Source: Bacillota bacterium (GTDB lineage: Bacteria > Bacillota > Clostridia > Acetivibrionales > DSM-2933). Taken from it: a stretch of 21,371 bases of DNA. How positions within the stretch are numbered: the first letter of the stretch is position 1; each line of letters starts with the position of its first letter. Both the position numbers and the translations under genes were made by a program. The stretch is taken from positions 1 to 21,371 of the forward strand of contig JAEYYB010000047.1 in the NCBI GenBank assembly GCA_023430975.1, written 5' to 3'. The notes under the pieces were generated by a model, which was not told where the DNA came from, made no database searches, and saw nothing but the letters and a program-made list of their open reading frames with translations. Below are positions 14,246 to 21,371 of the stretch, one piece after another.

Positions 14246-15175
14246 TTAACAGCCACTCATTTTATAAAAATCTGGGAAGCCTACTGTCTGACTTATATTT
14301 TCGCAGCTGGACAATGCCATAACAAGACGTTCCAGCCCAAAAGCAAATCCTCCGTTTTGCTTACCATTGTAATTGCCAAGCATCTCAAGGTAATTGGCAT
14401 ACCTTTCCTTATCAACGTCAAATATATCCATAACTTTTTCCTGCAATTCCCGGCTTATTATACGCAGATCACCTCCTCCGACTTCAATTCCGTTTATAAC
14501 TATGTCAAAGGATTCGGTTATAGTATTTTCAAGAACATCCTTATGTGTACTTGCAATATCACCGGATGGCAAAGCAAATATGTGGTGGCAAGGAATCAAT
14601 GTGTCCGCTTTTGTTCTTTCACCATTTGTAAGTGGTATTCGTTCAATGAACACAACTGACGTTTCAACACTTGATTTTCTCAGATCAGGCTTCATTTCAT
14701 TACCATATTTTTTTCTGCAATATTTGCCGTCCATGTATTCAATTCTAGGATTTATACTTACGGCAGAGCATATTTCAGTAATAAGTGACTCTGCAAAGTT
14801 TGTCAATTCAGATAGGGTGGGAACCTGCATTTCTATATCAAGCTGCATGAATTCACATAATCTTTTATGCGTATCACTTTCAGATTCAACTGGACGAAAG
14901 CAGTGTGCAAACTGATAATACTTTTCAAAACCAGCCATACTGAGCATAAGCTTATATATTTGAGGTGAATCCGCAAGACTAGCTGATTGTCCGGAAATTA
15001 TAATGTCAAAAGTGGGATTATACTTTTCGCCCTGCTTGGGAATGAGAACAGGTGTATCGTATTCACCGAAGCCATTATGTAATAGAAAGCTTCGGGCAAC
15101 AGTCTTGATATTCTGGTTCAATAACTGGTTTCTCTTTACAACGGGGCTCTGCAGATGTTGCATAATGTTATTCAT
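14246..15175 (-). CDS. Stand-alone class II (AspRS/AsnRS-type) aminoacyl-tRNA synthetase catalytic core
   Basis: A 309-residue protein with only the catalytic fold of aspartyl/asparaginyl-tRNA synthetases; true AspRS is nearly twice as long and AsnRS also has an N-terminal OB anticodon domain, absent here. Motif 1 is around 28-46 (LLHNGFGEYDTPVLIPK). LADSPQIYKLML leads into motif 2 (FRPVESESDTHKRLCEFMQL, 93-112, with R94, E97, E108). FDIVINGIEVGGGDLRI (223-239) and motif 3 (GGFAFGLERLVMALS, 275-289, ATP-binding R283) follow. The usual IRD after motif 3 is ISQ. The adenylation site looks intact, so it probably makes an acyl-AMP from aspartate or a similar acid. Known free cores of this type include archaeal AspRS-derived asparagine synthetase. 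GAAGG precedes the ATG. It lies 116 bp after the radical SAM gene on the same strand, so it is likely co-transcribed. Confidence 0.88.
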   Translation of the reverse strand: MNNIMQHLQSPVVKRNQLLNQNIKTVARSFLLHNGFGEYDTPVLIPKQGEKYNPTFDIIISGQSASLADSPQIYKLMLSMAGFEKYYQFAHCFRPVESESDTHKRLCEFMQLDIEMQVPTLSELTNFAESLITEICSAVSINPRIEYMDGKYCRKKYGNEMKPDLRKSSVETSVVFIERIPLTNGERTKADTLIPCHHIFALPSGDIASTHKDVLENTITESFDIVINGIEVGGGDLRIISRELQEKVMDIFDVDKERYANYLEMLGNYNGKQNGGFAFGLERLVMALSSCENISQTVGFPDFYKMSGC

Positions 15176-15222
15176 TTGATACCTTCTTCCCTGTTAAACG
15201 TTAGTCATGTAAAAGAAATAAC

Positions 15223-15261
15223 TTACCGTGTATGCTCATTTTCAAGTCCACTTGTTTTCAT
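15223..15261 (-). other. Tiny ORF (12 codons) between the radical SAM and AspRS-like genes
   Basis: On the minus strand ATG 15259-15261, with a GGGTGTGAG site just upstream, encodes MKTSGLENEHTR and stops at 15223-15225. It fills part of the 116-bp gap in an otherwise compact operon. It may be chance, a translational coupler or a short peptide substrate. Confidence 0.2.
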
Positions 15262-15291
15262 GAACTCACACCCGCAACTGTAATTCTTTAA

Positions 15292-16293
15292 TCATGCCGT
15301 AATAAATCTCTCTCCCGTGTTGTCAATTCTTTTTATTTCATTGATTATTCCAACAAACCTGTCAATTATACTGTGAGCCTCATCTGCCTCAATATTACCA
15401 CCCATAAGAGCCCCTAGTCCAGGATTATTTGACGGACAAGCACTTATCCAGCCGCTTGCGGAATGCTTAAGACTGTAAATGCCCTCCTGGCAATATTCAG
15501 AGCAAGTTTCGCAGATTTTTGCACGATGTGTGCAAGATATACTATCCTTCATGTTGACATGCACGTCATCCCACAGAAAATTATAGGAATCACAGCCTAT
15601 TCGCAGTCTGTGGTTAATTTTTCTTCCTTGGAACATGATTTTTGATCTTAAATCAGAAAGGTTAACAAACTGGTCTTTCCAGAACGCTCTGGTTCCATTT
15701 GAAAAATACAAGTCTAGTATGCTGATATATATTTCTGTTGCATATTTACGTTTTAGCTGTCCTGCAAAATCAACCAGCTTCGGCAATTCATCTTTGTTTT
15801 GCTTCATGTAAACAAAGTTTAAGCCAATGTTTTTTATTCCTGCCTCACAGCATTTTTCTATAATATATGTTGTTTTTGCTGCCTGGTGATTTTGAGCAAT
15901 TTTAGCACAGAGATCCGGATCATAAGCATCAATAGATATTTTTAAAACGTCGACATATTTTTTCACAGCTTCAATATTTTCTATGAGTCTTGAGCCGTTA
16001 GTTGTTATTTCGATCGTATCGAATATTTTGCGGCATTCCTCAAGTATTTCAGGCAATTCAGGATTAAGCAGCGGCTCGCCTCCAGTAAAAGAAATCGCTT
16101 TAAATCCATGCTGTGCAAGCAACTTCATATTATTCACGTATTCATAAGTTTTCAATAGAGGTGCCTTCAAACATGTGGGTGTATGATTTTCCATTCCCAA
16201 ATCTGTTGCACAGTATTGACACGAAAAGTTGCACGTACTGCAAACAGAGGCCCGTAGAAAAATGTTTTGTTTTTCTGGCATTAAGCATGTCAT
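15292..16293 (-). CDS. MoaA-like radical SAM enzyme with extra C-terminal cysteines
   Basis: A 333-residue radical SAM enzyme. AGGAGAAGG precedes the ATG. The SAM cluster motif is C21-x3-C25-x2-C28 (CNFSCQYC) and SFTGGEPLL follows at 68-76. EITTNGSRL and LKISIDAYDP are the usual barrel strands of the MoaA/PqqE/AlbA-like group. The C-terminal region carries C254, C261, C264, C268 and C286 (CETCSEYC and SGWISAC), enough for an auxiliary cluster, but the arrangement is not that of MoaA. The two C-terminal glycines of MoaA are also missing, and no other molybdopterin gene is near, so it is not annotated as molybdenum-cofactor synthesis. It is first gene of the operon with the AspRS-like enzyme, behind a consensus promoter and a Fur-family-like operator. 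Substrate unknown; modification of an amino acid, peptide or small metabolite is inferred. Confidence 0.9.
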   Translation of the reverse strand: MTCLMPEKQNIFLRASVCSTCNFSCQYCATDLGMENHTPTCLKAPLLKTYEYVNNMKLLAQHGFKAISFTGGEPLLNPELPEILEECRKIFDTIEITTNGSRLIENIEAVKKYVDVLKISIDAYDPDLCAKIAQNHQAAKTTYIIEKCCEAGIKNIGLNFVYMKQNKDELPKLVDFAGQLKRKYATEIYISILDLYFSNGTRAFWKDQFVNLSDLRSKIMFQGRKINHRLRIGCDSYNFLWDDVHVNMKDSISCTHRAKICETCSEYCQEGIYSLKHSASGWISACPSNNPGLGALMGGNIEADEAHSIIDRFVGIINEIKRIDNTGERFITA

Positions 16294-16311
16294 ATTAGCA
16301 TCCTTCTCCTT

Positions 16312-16362
16312 CTAATTATAATGATAATGATATTACCGTGTTGATATTATCATTATAATTAG
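16312..16362 (-). promoter_or_regulatory. Fur-family-like operator: perfect 17-bp inverted repeat over the promoter
   Basis: CTAATTATAATGATAAT (16312-16328) and its exact reverse complement (16346-16362) flank a 17-base centre. Each arm contains ATAATGATAAT, the core of the Fur box. The 19 bases at 16317-16335 match the classical 19-bp Fur consensus at 14 positions; a PerR-type box also fits fairly well (12 of 15), so the regulator is Fur, PerR or Zur class. One arm covers the -10 hexamer and the other lies in the leader next to the ribosome binding site. The expected start of transcription falls inside, so a full RNA hairpin would not be transcribed and a DNA operator is the better reading. 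Confidence 0.7.
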
Positions 16363-16380
16363 AACAAAGAGACTTGTCAA
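16352..16380 (-). promoter_or_regulatory. Consensus sigma-A promoter of the radical SAM/AspRS-like operon
   Basis: On the minus strand TTGACA (16375-16380) and TATAAT (16352-16357) are exactly 17 bases apart. Expected transcription start is near 16345, giving a leader of about 50 bases. A perfect promoter overlapped by a palindromic operator implies tight repression with strong induction. Confidence 0.9.
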
Positions 16381-16413
16381 GCTTTTTGCTTTTTTATGTC
16401 TCACGACAACAAT

Positions 16414-16449
16414 CAAGGTTGCAAAATCGCAAGCAATTTTGCAACCTTG
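16414..16449 (-). terminator. Probable terminator hairpin after the DHHW gene
   Basis: CAAGGTTGCAAAAT (16414-16427) and ATTTTGCAACCTTG (16436-16449) form a perfect 14-bp stem with an 8-base loop, 16 bases after the stop of the DHHW gene. The sequence that follows on the minus strand (ATTGTTGTC) is only moderately T-rich. It separates the acylation genes from the radical SAM promoter. Confidence 0.65.
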
Positions 16450-16464
16450 GGGTAGTGGACACTC

Positions 16465-17766
16465 CTAATCTTTTATCAAGCTTTCTACACCACTCATAAA
16501 TTCTTTTGAATTTACATTTTCCATATAATTAACAAACAAGACCTCATTTATGCCGTTAGAATCGATAAAACCAACAACATCTTTTCCTATTGTATCATAG
16601 TCATAAAACCTTGGATCAATTACATATATTTCTTCATAGTGTGGTAAAAGGAAAGGTACAAAGGAATTCCCATAGGAGTCCTTGACTACTAAAAGCTTTT
16701 TGCCATTTTTGACATCTGTCTTAATTACCGCCCACGTTGCATCCCCGCTACTTAAAAATACCAGATACTTATCCTTCTTTGTTTGTGCATACTTCATGTC
16801 TATAATCTCAGCTTCATTATGTTGATAATAATGATGCATTTCGTATTTATATTTAGTGAACGGAATGTATGCATTTATGGTATCAGGGTTCTTTTCAATG
16901 CTTTTATCCATAGTTTTGGAGTAAGAACTGCCTAAAAAATTATCAATTTTCACTGTTTTATATTTTTCAAGAGGAACAGGCTTTTCATTTTTGCTTTGCA
17001 TAAAGGCTGAATATGCGTAATATGCTCCCAGTGCTGTCCAGTGATGGTCACTTCTGAAGTAAATATATTCATTTTTATGTTGGTTTAATATGTCATATGC
17101 ATTTACAGCAGTGATATTACTACTAAATTTAGAATTAAGATAATCTATTGCATTGTTCTGAGAATCGGTTATCCCACTATAGTTTTTAAGTTGCACAAAT
17201 TCGCTGTTTGTAGGTGCAATCAAGGAATATATGGGTATTTTATCGCCAAGCTTTGCATTATACATATTCAGCACCCTTGCATAATACTCAAAATTCTCTT
17301 TGCTAAACTTAAAGAGTTCCACTGCCTTTCCATCCATAACAAGCCAGTAGCCAACGCCGTCACTTTCATTATATTGTTTCTTTGAAGGTGAACTTTGGGA
17401 TGCTGGTTTTTGATTGCCTCCATTCTCATTAACAGTTTTATTCTCCCGTACAGTGCTAACAATCTCTTCAGATTTCCCGGAAACTACCATCCTTGCACCT
17501 GAACTGTTTGATAGAAGTATCTGGCGAATATCACCGCTTAATTTTAAAAGTCTATCCCTTAAAATGAAAGTATCGGTAAAATATTCAGAGTAATCCTTAA
17601 AATAACTGCCGCTTTTTAATGCTGCTACCGAAAACTGCGGTTTTTGCTTCAATGCCCTGTTTTCTAATTCTGAGATCTTGGGTTTGTTTACAATGGCGAT
17701 ATTGGTAACTCCTAAAACAAAAATTATGAGCAAAAAAACCATTGTGTCCAATTGTATCCTTTTCAT
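16465..17766 (-). CDS. DHHW-family (AlgX/AlgJ-like) surface polymer O-acylation protein
   Basis: A 433-residue protein. I use ATG 17766; GGAGG lies 10 bases upstream, while an in-frame TTG at 17772 would be only 4 bases from it. One N-terminal membrane helix (about residues 8-26) anchors it with the body outside. A Ser/Asn/Lys-rich low-complexity stretch lies around 105-135. The family motif DHHW is at 240-243 (YFRSDHHWTALGAYYAY), and KKLLVVKDSYGNSF near residue 360 has the Ser/Asn pattern of SGNH-like hydrolase folds. Relatives (AlgX, AlgJ, clostridial DHHW proteins) pass acetyl groups from an MBOAT protein to an exopolysaccharide or cell-wall polymer. It follows the MBOAT gene by 47 bases on the same strand, the normal two-gene arrangement. 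The polymer is unknown. Confidence 0.9.
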   Translation of the reverse strand: MKRIQLDTMVFLLIIFVLGVTNIAIVNKPKISELENRALKQKPQFSVAALKSGSYFKDYSEYFTDTFILRDRLLKLSGDIRQILLSNSSGARMVVSGKSEEIVSTVRENKTVNENGGNQKPASQSSPSKKQYNESDGVGYWLVMDGKAVELFKFSKENFEYYARVLNMYNAKLGDKIPIYSLIAPTNSEFVQLKNYSGITDSQNNAIDYLNSKFSSNITAVNAYDILNQHKNEYIYFRSDHHWTALGAYYAYSAFMQSKNEKPVPLEKYKTVKIDNFLGSSYSKTMDKSIEKNPDTINAYIPFTKYKYEMHHYYQHNEAEIIDMKYAQTKKDKYLVFLSSGDATWAVIKTDVKNGKKLLVVKDSYGNSFVPFLLPHYEEIYVIDPRFYDYDTIGKDVVGFIDSNGINEVLFVNYMENVNSKEFMSGVESLIKD

Positions 17767-17813
17767 AATCAAAACACCTCCGTAAACACTGTAAAGCTGT
17801 CAAATCTTCTTTT

Positions 17814-19232
17814 TTAAAACTTAAAGTAAAGGAACGGATTATATGACTGACCGATAAGCAGAACAATTGACAGCATGAATATTGCAATATTAGCAGCTGA
17901 TTTTATTAATTGGTCAGCAGTATAAATCCCGATTTGTTTTTCACATATGATATCTCTAGTGTGCCTGAAAAGTGTCTTTACAACTGGTGTGCACCCAATG
18001 AGTGCGATTGCTATAAAAATCATATAATTACTCAGTAAAATAATAACTTCTGGGCTGGACCAGGATGATGCATTTATTCCAAACATAATCCCTAAAAAAC
18101 GAAAAGCTTGGCTCATGTCTGTATGATAAAAGAACACCCAGCCTACAAGCACTGCAGCAATAAAATAGATTCTCCATAGAATTTGGGGTAATTTTTTCAT
18201 AACTTTAAAAAGTAAATACTTTTCAAGTACTACGAGCACAAAGAAGTACAATCCCCATATTATGAAATTCCAACTAGCACCATGCCAAAACCCTGTCAAA
18301 AACCACACAACAAACATATTCCTTATATGAAATCTTCTATTTCCTCCGAGGGGAATATATACGTAATCCCTGAAAAACGATGTTAATGATATGTGCCATC
18401 TACGCCAAAATTCGGTGACTGATTTGGCTATATAAGGGTAATCAAAGTTTTCTTTATAATTGAAACCATACATTTTGCCTAGACCAATGGCCATATCTGA
18501 ATAACCTGAAAAATCAAAATATATTTGTATTGCAAATAGTAAAATTCCTGACCATGCACCTAATACAGGAAGACTTGAATACTCAGTATTCAGGAAAGCT
18601 TTTGAAAATTCACCTGCTTGATTTGCAATTATAACTTTTTTTCCCAGGCCTATGATAAAGCGGCTTACACCATTATTAAATGATTCAATGGTCAGCATTC
18701 TGTTTTCAATATTTTGTGCTATGTCTTTATATCGTACAATAGGGCCGGCTACAAGATGATGGAACAATGATACAAATAATAAAAACTTGAATGGTGATTT
18801 CTGTGCTGTTACCTCTCCTCTGTAAACATCTACTACATAGGAAATTGACTGGAATGTGTAAAAAGATATTCCAATGGGTAGACTAAAGCTTACAATCGGT
18901 ATATGTGACCCCAATAGGGTGTTTAAATTTTCTGCTAAAAAGCCAAAGTATTTAAAAAACCCCAGAATAAGAAGGTTACCTGTAACGGATAGGGCAACTA
19001 TTCCTTTACTCTTCCAACAGTTCCGGTATTTTTCAATAAGAAGACCATTAGTGTAATCAAAAATTGCGATAAAAATTAAAACTGAAATCCATACAGGTTC
19101 TCCCCATGCATAAAAAATAAGGGATGTAATGATAAGTACTCCATTTCTATAAGTATCATTATTGATTGAATAATAGAGAATAAGATTTACAGGTAGAAAG
19201 ACACACAAAAACAAAAGACTTGAAAAGACCAT
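17814..19232 (-). CDS. MBOAT-family membrane O-acyltransferase (AlgI/DltB-like)
   Basis: A 472-residue polytopic membrane protein. The start is set at 19232 (MVFSSLLFLCVFLPVN) because GGGGGA lies 8 bases upstream; an in-frame ATG at 19259 lacks a site. It has about ten hydrophobic helices. Signature parts of AlgI-like MBOATs are present: IYFDFSGYSDMAIGLGKMYG (236-256), EFWRRWHISLT (274-284), DYVYIPLGGNR (289-299) and FLTGFWHGASWNF (311-323), with the presumed catalytic H317 and conserved H280. Such enzymes carry acyl groups, usually acetyl, across the membrane for transfer to a polysaccharide or wall polymer by a partner, here the DHHW protein encoded immediately downstream. First gene of the operon. 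Confidence 0.93.
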   Translation of the reverse strand: MVFSSLLFLCVFLPVNLILYYSINNDTYRNGVLIITSLIFYAWGEPVWISVLIFIAIFDYTNGLLIEKYRNCWKSKGIVALSVTGNLLILGFFKYFGFLAENLNTLLGSHIPIVSFSLPIGISFYTFQSISYVVDVYRGEVTAQKSPFKFLLFVSLFHHLVAGPIVRYKDIAQNIENRMLTIESFNNGVSRFIIGLGKKVIIANQAGEFSKAFLNTEYSSLPVLGAWSGILLFAIQIYFDFSGYSDMAIGLGKMYGFNYKENFDYPYIAKSVTEFWRRWHISLTSFFRDYVYIPLGGNRRFHIRNMFVVWFLTGFWHGASWNFIIWGLYFFVLVVLEKYLLFKVMKKLPQILWRIYFIAAVLVGWVFFYHTDMSQAFRFLGIMFGINASSWSSPEVIILLSNYMIFIAIALIGCTPVVKTLFRHTRDIICEKQIGIYTADQLIKSAANIAIFMLSIVLLIGQSYNPFLYFKF

Positions 19233-19299
19233 TTGGAATTCCCCCAATCCATGCTTCAAAAAAAATTGTATATATAATTAAATAGTATGTACTTTAAGC

Positions 19300-19328
19300 G
19301 TAATAGCCATTTCTTTCCACATGTACAA
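19300..19328 (-). promoter_or_regulatory. Weak candidate promoter of the MBOAT/DHHW operon
   Basis: On the minus strand TTGTAC (19323-19328) and TATTAC (19300-19305) are 17 bases apart, about 70 bases before the MBOAT start. Each hexamer matches consensus at four positions, so support is modest. The rest of the 19233-19493 spacer shows a 7-bp dyad (TCTCCAA with TTGGAGA near 19390-19415) and GACAACTCTTGTC at 19467-19479, unassigned. Confidence 0.25.
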
Positions 19329-19493
19329 TAAACCGGATTCAGGAAATGAGAACAATGTTTTAGTTCAATAATTAGACTTTACTACATCTCCAAGCATATT
19401 TCAAGGTGTTGGAGACAATTACCTGATCTGTATATATTATATATTTACATTAGGCTTTTTGCATGGGACAACTCTTGTCTCTGTTCGTTTCCC

Positions 19494-19711
19494 TCATAAA
19501 AACGCTCGCAAGTGTTCATCAAAACTTACAGAAGAAATTGCATAGAGGAACGAGTTCTCGGTTTCATAATAACCGAAGCACCTCCTCTAATTGGATTCCA
19601 AACATAAATTGAATTTATGTTATCTAACACTTTATGGTGTGCTATTGCATCTTCAATAGAAATCCCTATAATTCTTGCTGAAGCTTCGAATAATTCTTTC
19701 TTAATCTCCAT
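19494..19711 (-). pseudogene. Small protein gene of unknown function with a frameshift
   Basis: The minus-strand start is ATG 19711, 8 bases after GAGGAG. It opens MEIKKELFEASARIIGISIE and continues to NPIRGGASVIM. In this frame the end (KPRTRSSMQFLL) reads as nonsense and stops at 19526. Shifting frame near 19580 gives ENSFLYAISSVSFDEHLRAF and a stop at 19494-19496, which looks like a natural continuation (a glycine-rich turn, then strand, then an amphipathic C-terminal helix). A small deletion changing the frame by one is therefore likely, leaving a truncated 61-residue product. Intact length would be about 72-75 residues. Function unknown; no family recognised with certainty. A longer in-frame start at 19792 is possible but less supported. 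Confidence 0.55.
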
Positions 19712-19849
19712 TAAAATAACTCCTCGTATTTTTTTATGTGGACAAAATAAATTCTGCCGCATTTCATATCCTTCTGTACATCTAACGAACATTTAATTAC
19801 CTAAGTTTTGTACAAACATAAACATCGAAAATGTAATAAGTTGGACTCC

Positions 19850-21239
19850 ATAATATAACAGTAGGTGAGAACCATTCCCCTGTAGTATTATTATTTCACC
19901 ACAAAATAAATATAAAGGGGGGTCTCACCTATGAAAAGTATAACCTTTACAACAGGTGAATTTAAAGAGGAAAAAACTTCTGCATGGCTTATTGCATTTA
20001 TTAAATTTGGTCAAGCGGTTGGTGCGTTTGAATTACTGGATCAAGTCAAAGTAAAAATGAAAGAAAAAACCTATTCCGTTCATCAGAAGTTTATTACCTT
20101 GCTACTGTCCGTTGTAATTGGCTGTAGCTATACAAAAGACATTAATGAAAAACTTGTAACTGACACTGTAGCTGCTAATATCTTTGATTTAGACCGTTTT
20201 CCTGATCAATCTCAAATCAATGAGTTAATTCGCAGGATTGATAACACGGGAATTGATCAATTAAAAAGTGTTCACGATCAAATGTTTATTGAGAATGCAC
20301 AATGTCTATCTGCTACAGGGTTTGTTACAGTAGATATTGATCAATCTGGTCTTATAGCAAATGGCAAAACTTATGAGGTTGCCCAAAAAGGGTATTTTTC
20401 TAAGAAAAAGGATCAAAAAGGATATCAATTGTCAGCTGCTTTTTGTGGTGAAGCAAGCGAAACCATTTCTTTATATCTTGATCCAGGTAATACTCATTGT
20501 AGTGCAAGGTTTGAAGATCTCGTTAAAGACACGATATCAAAGCTTCCTGATATTGCAAAGGATAAACACCTTATACTAAGGATTGACAGCGGATACGGTA
20601 GTGATGAAAACATTCAAAAGGTTAAGAACAAGGTATTATTTGTTGCTAAAGCTTATTCTACTGTAAGGGCTGCTAATTTAGCCGAAAAGGTTAAAAAGTC
20701 AGACTGGGAAGAAATCGATGGTGCTGTAGATGTATTTGAACTTCCTGCGGTTGATAACATTAGGCATATATTAGTAAGAACTCTTACGAAAAATGGAAGT
20801 TTTAAATATACAATGCTTATATGCAACATAGATAATAATAAAATGTCTGCTGCAGATGTTTTCCATTTTTATAGTAAAAGGCAGACTATTGAAGCTTTTT
20901 TCAAGAGTTGTAAAAATGTGTACCATATCAAAAACCTTAGAACGAGGAAATTTAATGGTATCCATGCGTTCCTCTGGATTGTATTTATAGCTCACAATCT
21001 GATAACATGGTTTAAAACTACTATGCTGTCAGAAACAAAGCTTGAAGGTATCGGTACAAAGACGTTAGTTGAAAAACTCGGATCAATTATTGCAGAAGTA
21101 AGAAAGACTCATGATAGCATTGTAGTTGTGCTACCTCAAATTAGTGCTTTAGCTCGTAAATTTGTAGAATGTATGCAATCCAAGAATAATTATACACCTT
21201 TGTCTGTAATACCATAATTGGCATTAACTGTTATATTAT
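19850..21239 (+). mobile_element. Insertion sequence with IS4-superfamily (IS1380-like) transposase
   Basis: ATAATATAACAGT (19850-19862) and ACTGTTATATTAT (21227-21239) are perfect 13-bp terminal inverted repeats 1,390 bp apart, enclosing one transposase gene. No clear target duplication is visible directly outside these limits, so the true ends may lie a few bases further out (CC precedes the left repeat). The transposase is full length, so the copy looks potentially active. It lies next to the frameshifted small gene. Confidence 0.85.
19931..21217 (+). CDS. DDE transposase, IS4 superfamily (IS1380-like)
   Basis: A 428-residue transposase; AGGGGGG before the ATG is a strong ribosome binding site. 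The catalytic triad can be placed: first Asp in TVDIDQSGL (D135 or D137), second Asp in LRIDSGYGSDE (D219), and Glu in YSKRQTIEAFFKSCK (E321). The last segment is an exact YREK signature, Y-x2-R-x3-E-x6-K, which defines the IS4 superfamily. The N-terminal part (about 1-100) is the DNA-binding region. IS1380 assignment rests on length and general style and is less certain than the superfamily. The gene fills the element between the 13-bp repeats with no frameshift or premature stop. Confidence 0.9.
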   Translation: MKSITFTTGEFKEEKTSAWLIAFIKFGQAVGAFELLDQVKVKMKEKTYSVHQKFITLLLSVVIGCSYTKDINEKLVTDTVAANIFDLDRFPDQSQINELIRRIDNTGIDQLKSVHDQMFIENAQCLSATGFVTVDIDQSGLIANGKTYEVAQKGYFSKKKDQKGYQLSAAFCGEASETISLYLDPGNTHCSARFEDLVKDTISKLPDIAKDKHLILRIDSGYGSDENIQKVKNKVLFVAKAYSTVRAANLAEKVKKSDWEEIDGAVDVFELPAVDNIRHILVRTLTKNGSFKYTMLICNIDNNKMSAADVFHFYSKRQTIEAFFKSCKNVYHIKNLRTRKFNGIHAFLWIVFIAHNLITWFKTTMLSETKLEGIGTKTLVEKLGSIIAEVRKTHDSIVVVLPQISALARKFVECMQSKNNYTPLSVIP

Positions 21240-21371
21240 TAGTTTATCAAGGTTCAGTATACCTTATAACTGTAATTTTTTCTTAAATTATGATAAGCAA
21301 TACATTTATGTTGTTTATTCCAGTTATTTATAGGTACATCATGGTTGCTAAACCATATATACTACAGGAAA

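Noticed and set aside
14394..14915. 173-codon plus-strand ORF (and 14201-14659)
   Set aside because: Both lie antisense to the AspRS-like gene, which has full class II motifs; no ribosome site or recognisable domain.
15292..16293. Calling the gene moaA
   Set aside because: C-terminal cysteine spacing and the missing Gly-Gly tail do not fit MoaA, and there are no molybdopterin neighbours.
19467..19479. GACAACTCTTGTC as an SOS (LexA) box
   Set aside because: Does not match the Gram-positive CGAAC-N4-GTTCG pattern and is far from any start codon.

Overview
The window is AT-rich DNA from a Gram-positive, anaerobic, probably cellulosome-forming clostridium of the Ruminiclostridium/Acetivibrio/Pseudobacteroides type. 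The evidence is strong Shine-Dalgarno sites, consensus sigma-A promoters, a dockerin-tailed exoprotein, proline/threonine linkers in secreted proteins, and a CsoR-type copper regulator. No rRNA, tRNA or CRISPR array was seen. Species assignment is inference.

Layout. (1) 1-5353: two divergent secreted-protein genes separated by a 615-bp AT-rich spacer. One is cut by the window edge; the other is a 1281-residue multidomain protein ending in a dockerin. (2) 5522-7128, minus strand: a small unknown protein, the tail of a dead tyrosine recombinase, an isoprenylcysteine-methyltransferase-like membrane protein and a broken heavy-metal P-type ATPase. (3) 7142-9468: an intact csoR with consensus promoter and perfect palindromic operator, then a divergent pair, a NOX/ferric-reductase-like flavocytochrome and a cytochrome-b5-like lipoprotein, followed by hairpins. 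(4) 9837-13654: a headless acetyltransferase remnant, then a plus-strand group of an unknown protein, a zinc-ribbon-like protein overlapping a SPASM-type radical SAM enzyme, and a decayed methyltransferase fused in frame to a GNAT acetyltransferase. (5) 13731-14128: two gene stubs facing each other and a large nested inverted repeat. (6) 14246-16380, minus strand: a MoaA-like radical SAM enzyme followed by a stand-alone AspRS-type catalytic core, driven by a consensus promoter overlapped by a Fur-family-like inverted repeat. (7) 16414-19232, minus strand: an MBOAT acyltransferase and a DHHW protein, a typical surface-polymer O-acylation pair. (8) 19494-21239: a frameshifted small gene and an apparently intact insertion sequence with an IS4-superfamily transposase.

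The best candidate for an undescribed system is region 6. An AspRS-derived adenylating enzyme without anticodon-binding domain follows a radical SAM enzyme behind a metal-type operator, which suggests small-molecule or peptide chemistry induced by metal limitation or oxidative stress. The second candidate is the radical SAM/SPASM group at 10397-13654. The window also carries much gene debris (recombinase tail, ATPase with its hinge deleted, truncated and frameshifted genes, a fusion), typical of a rearranging accessory region.
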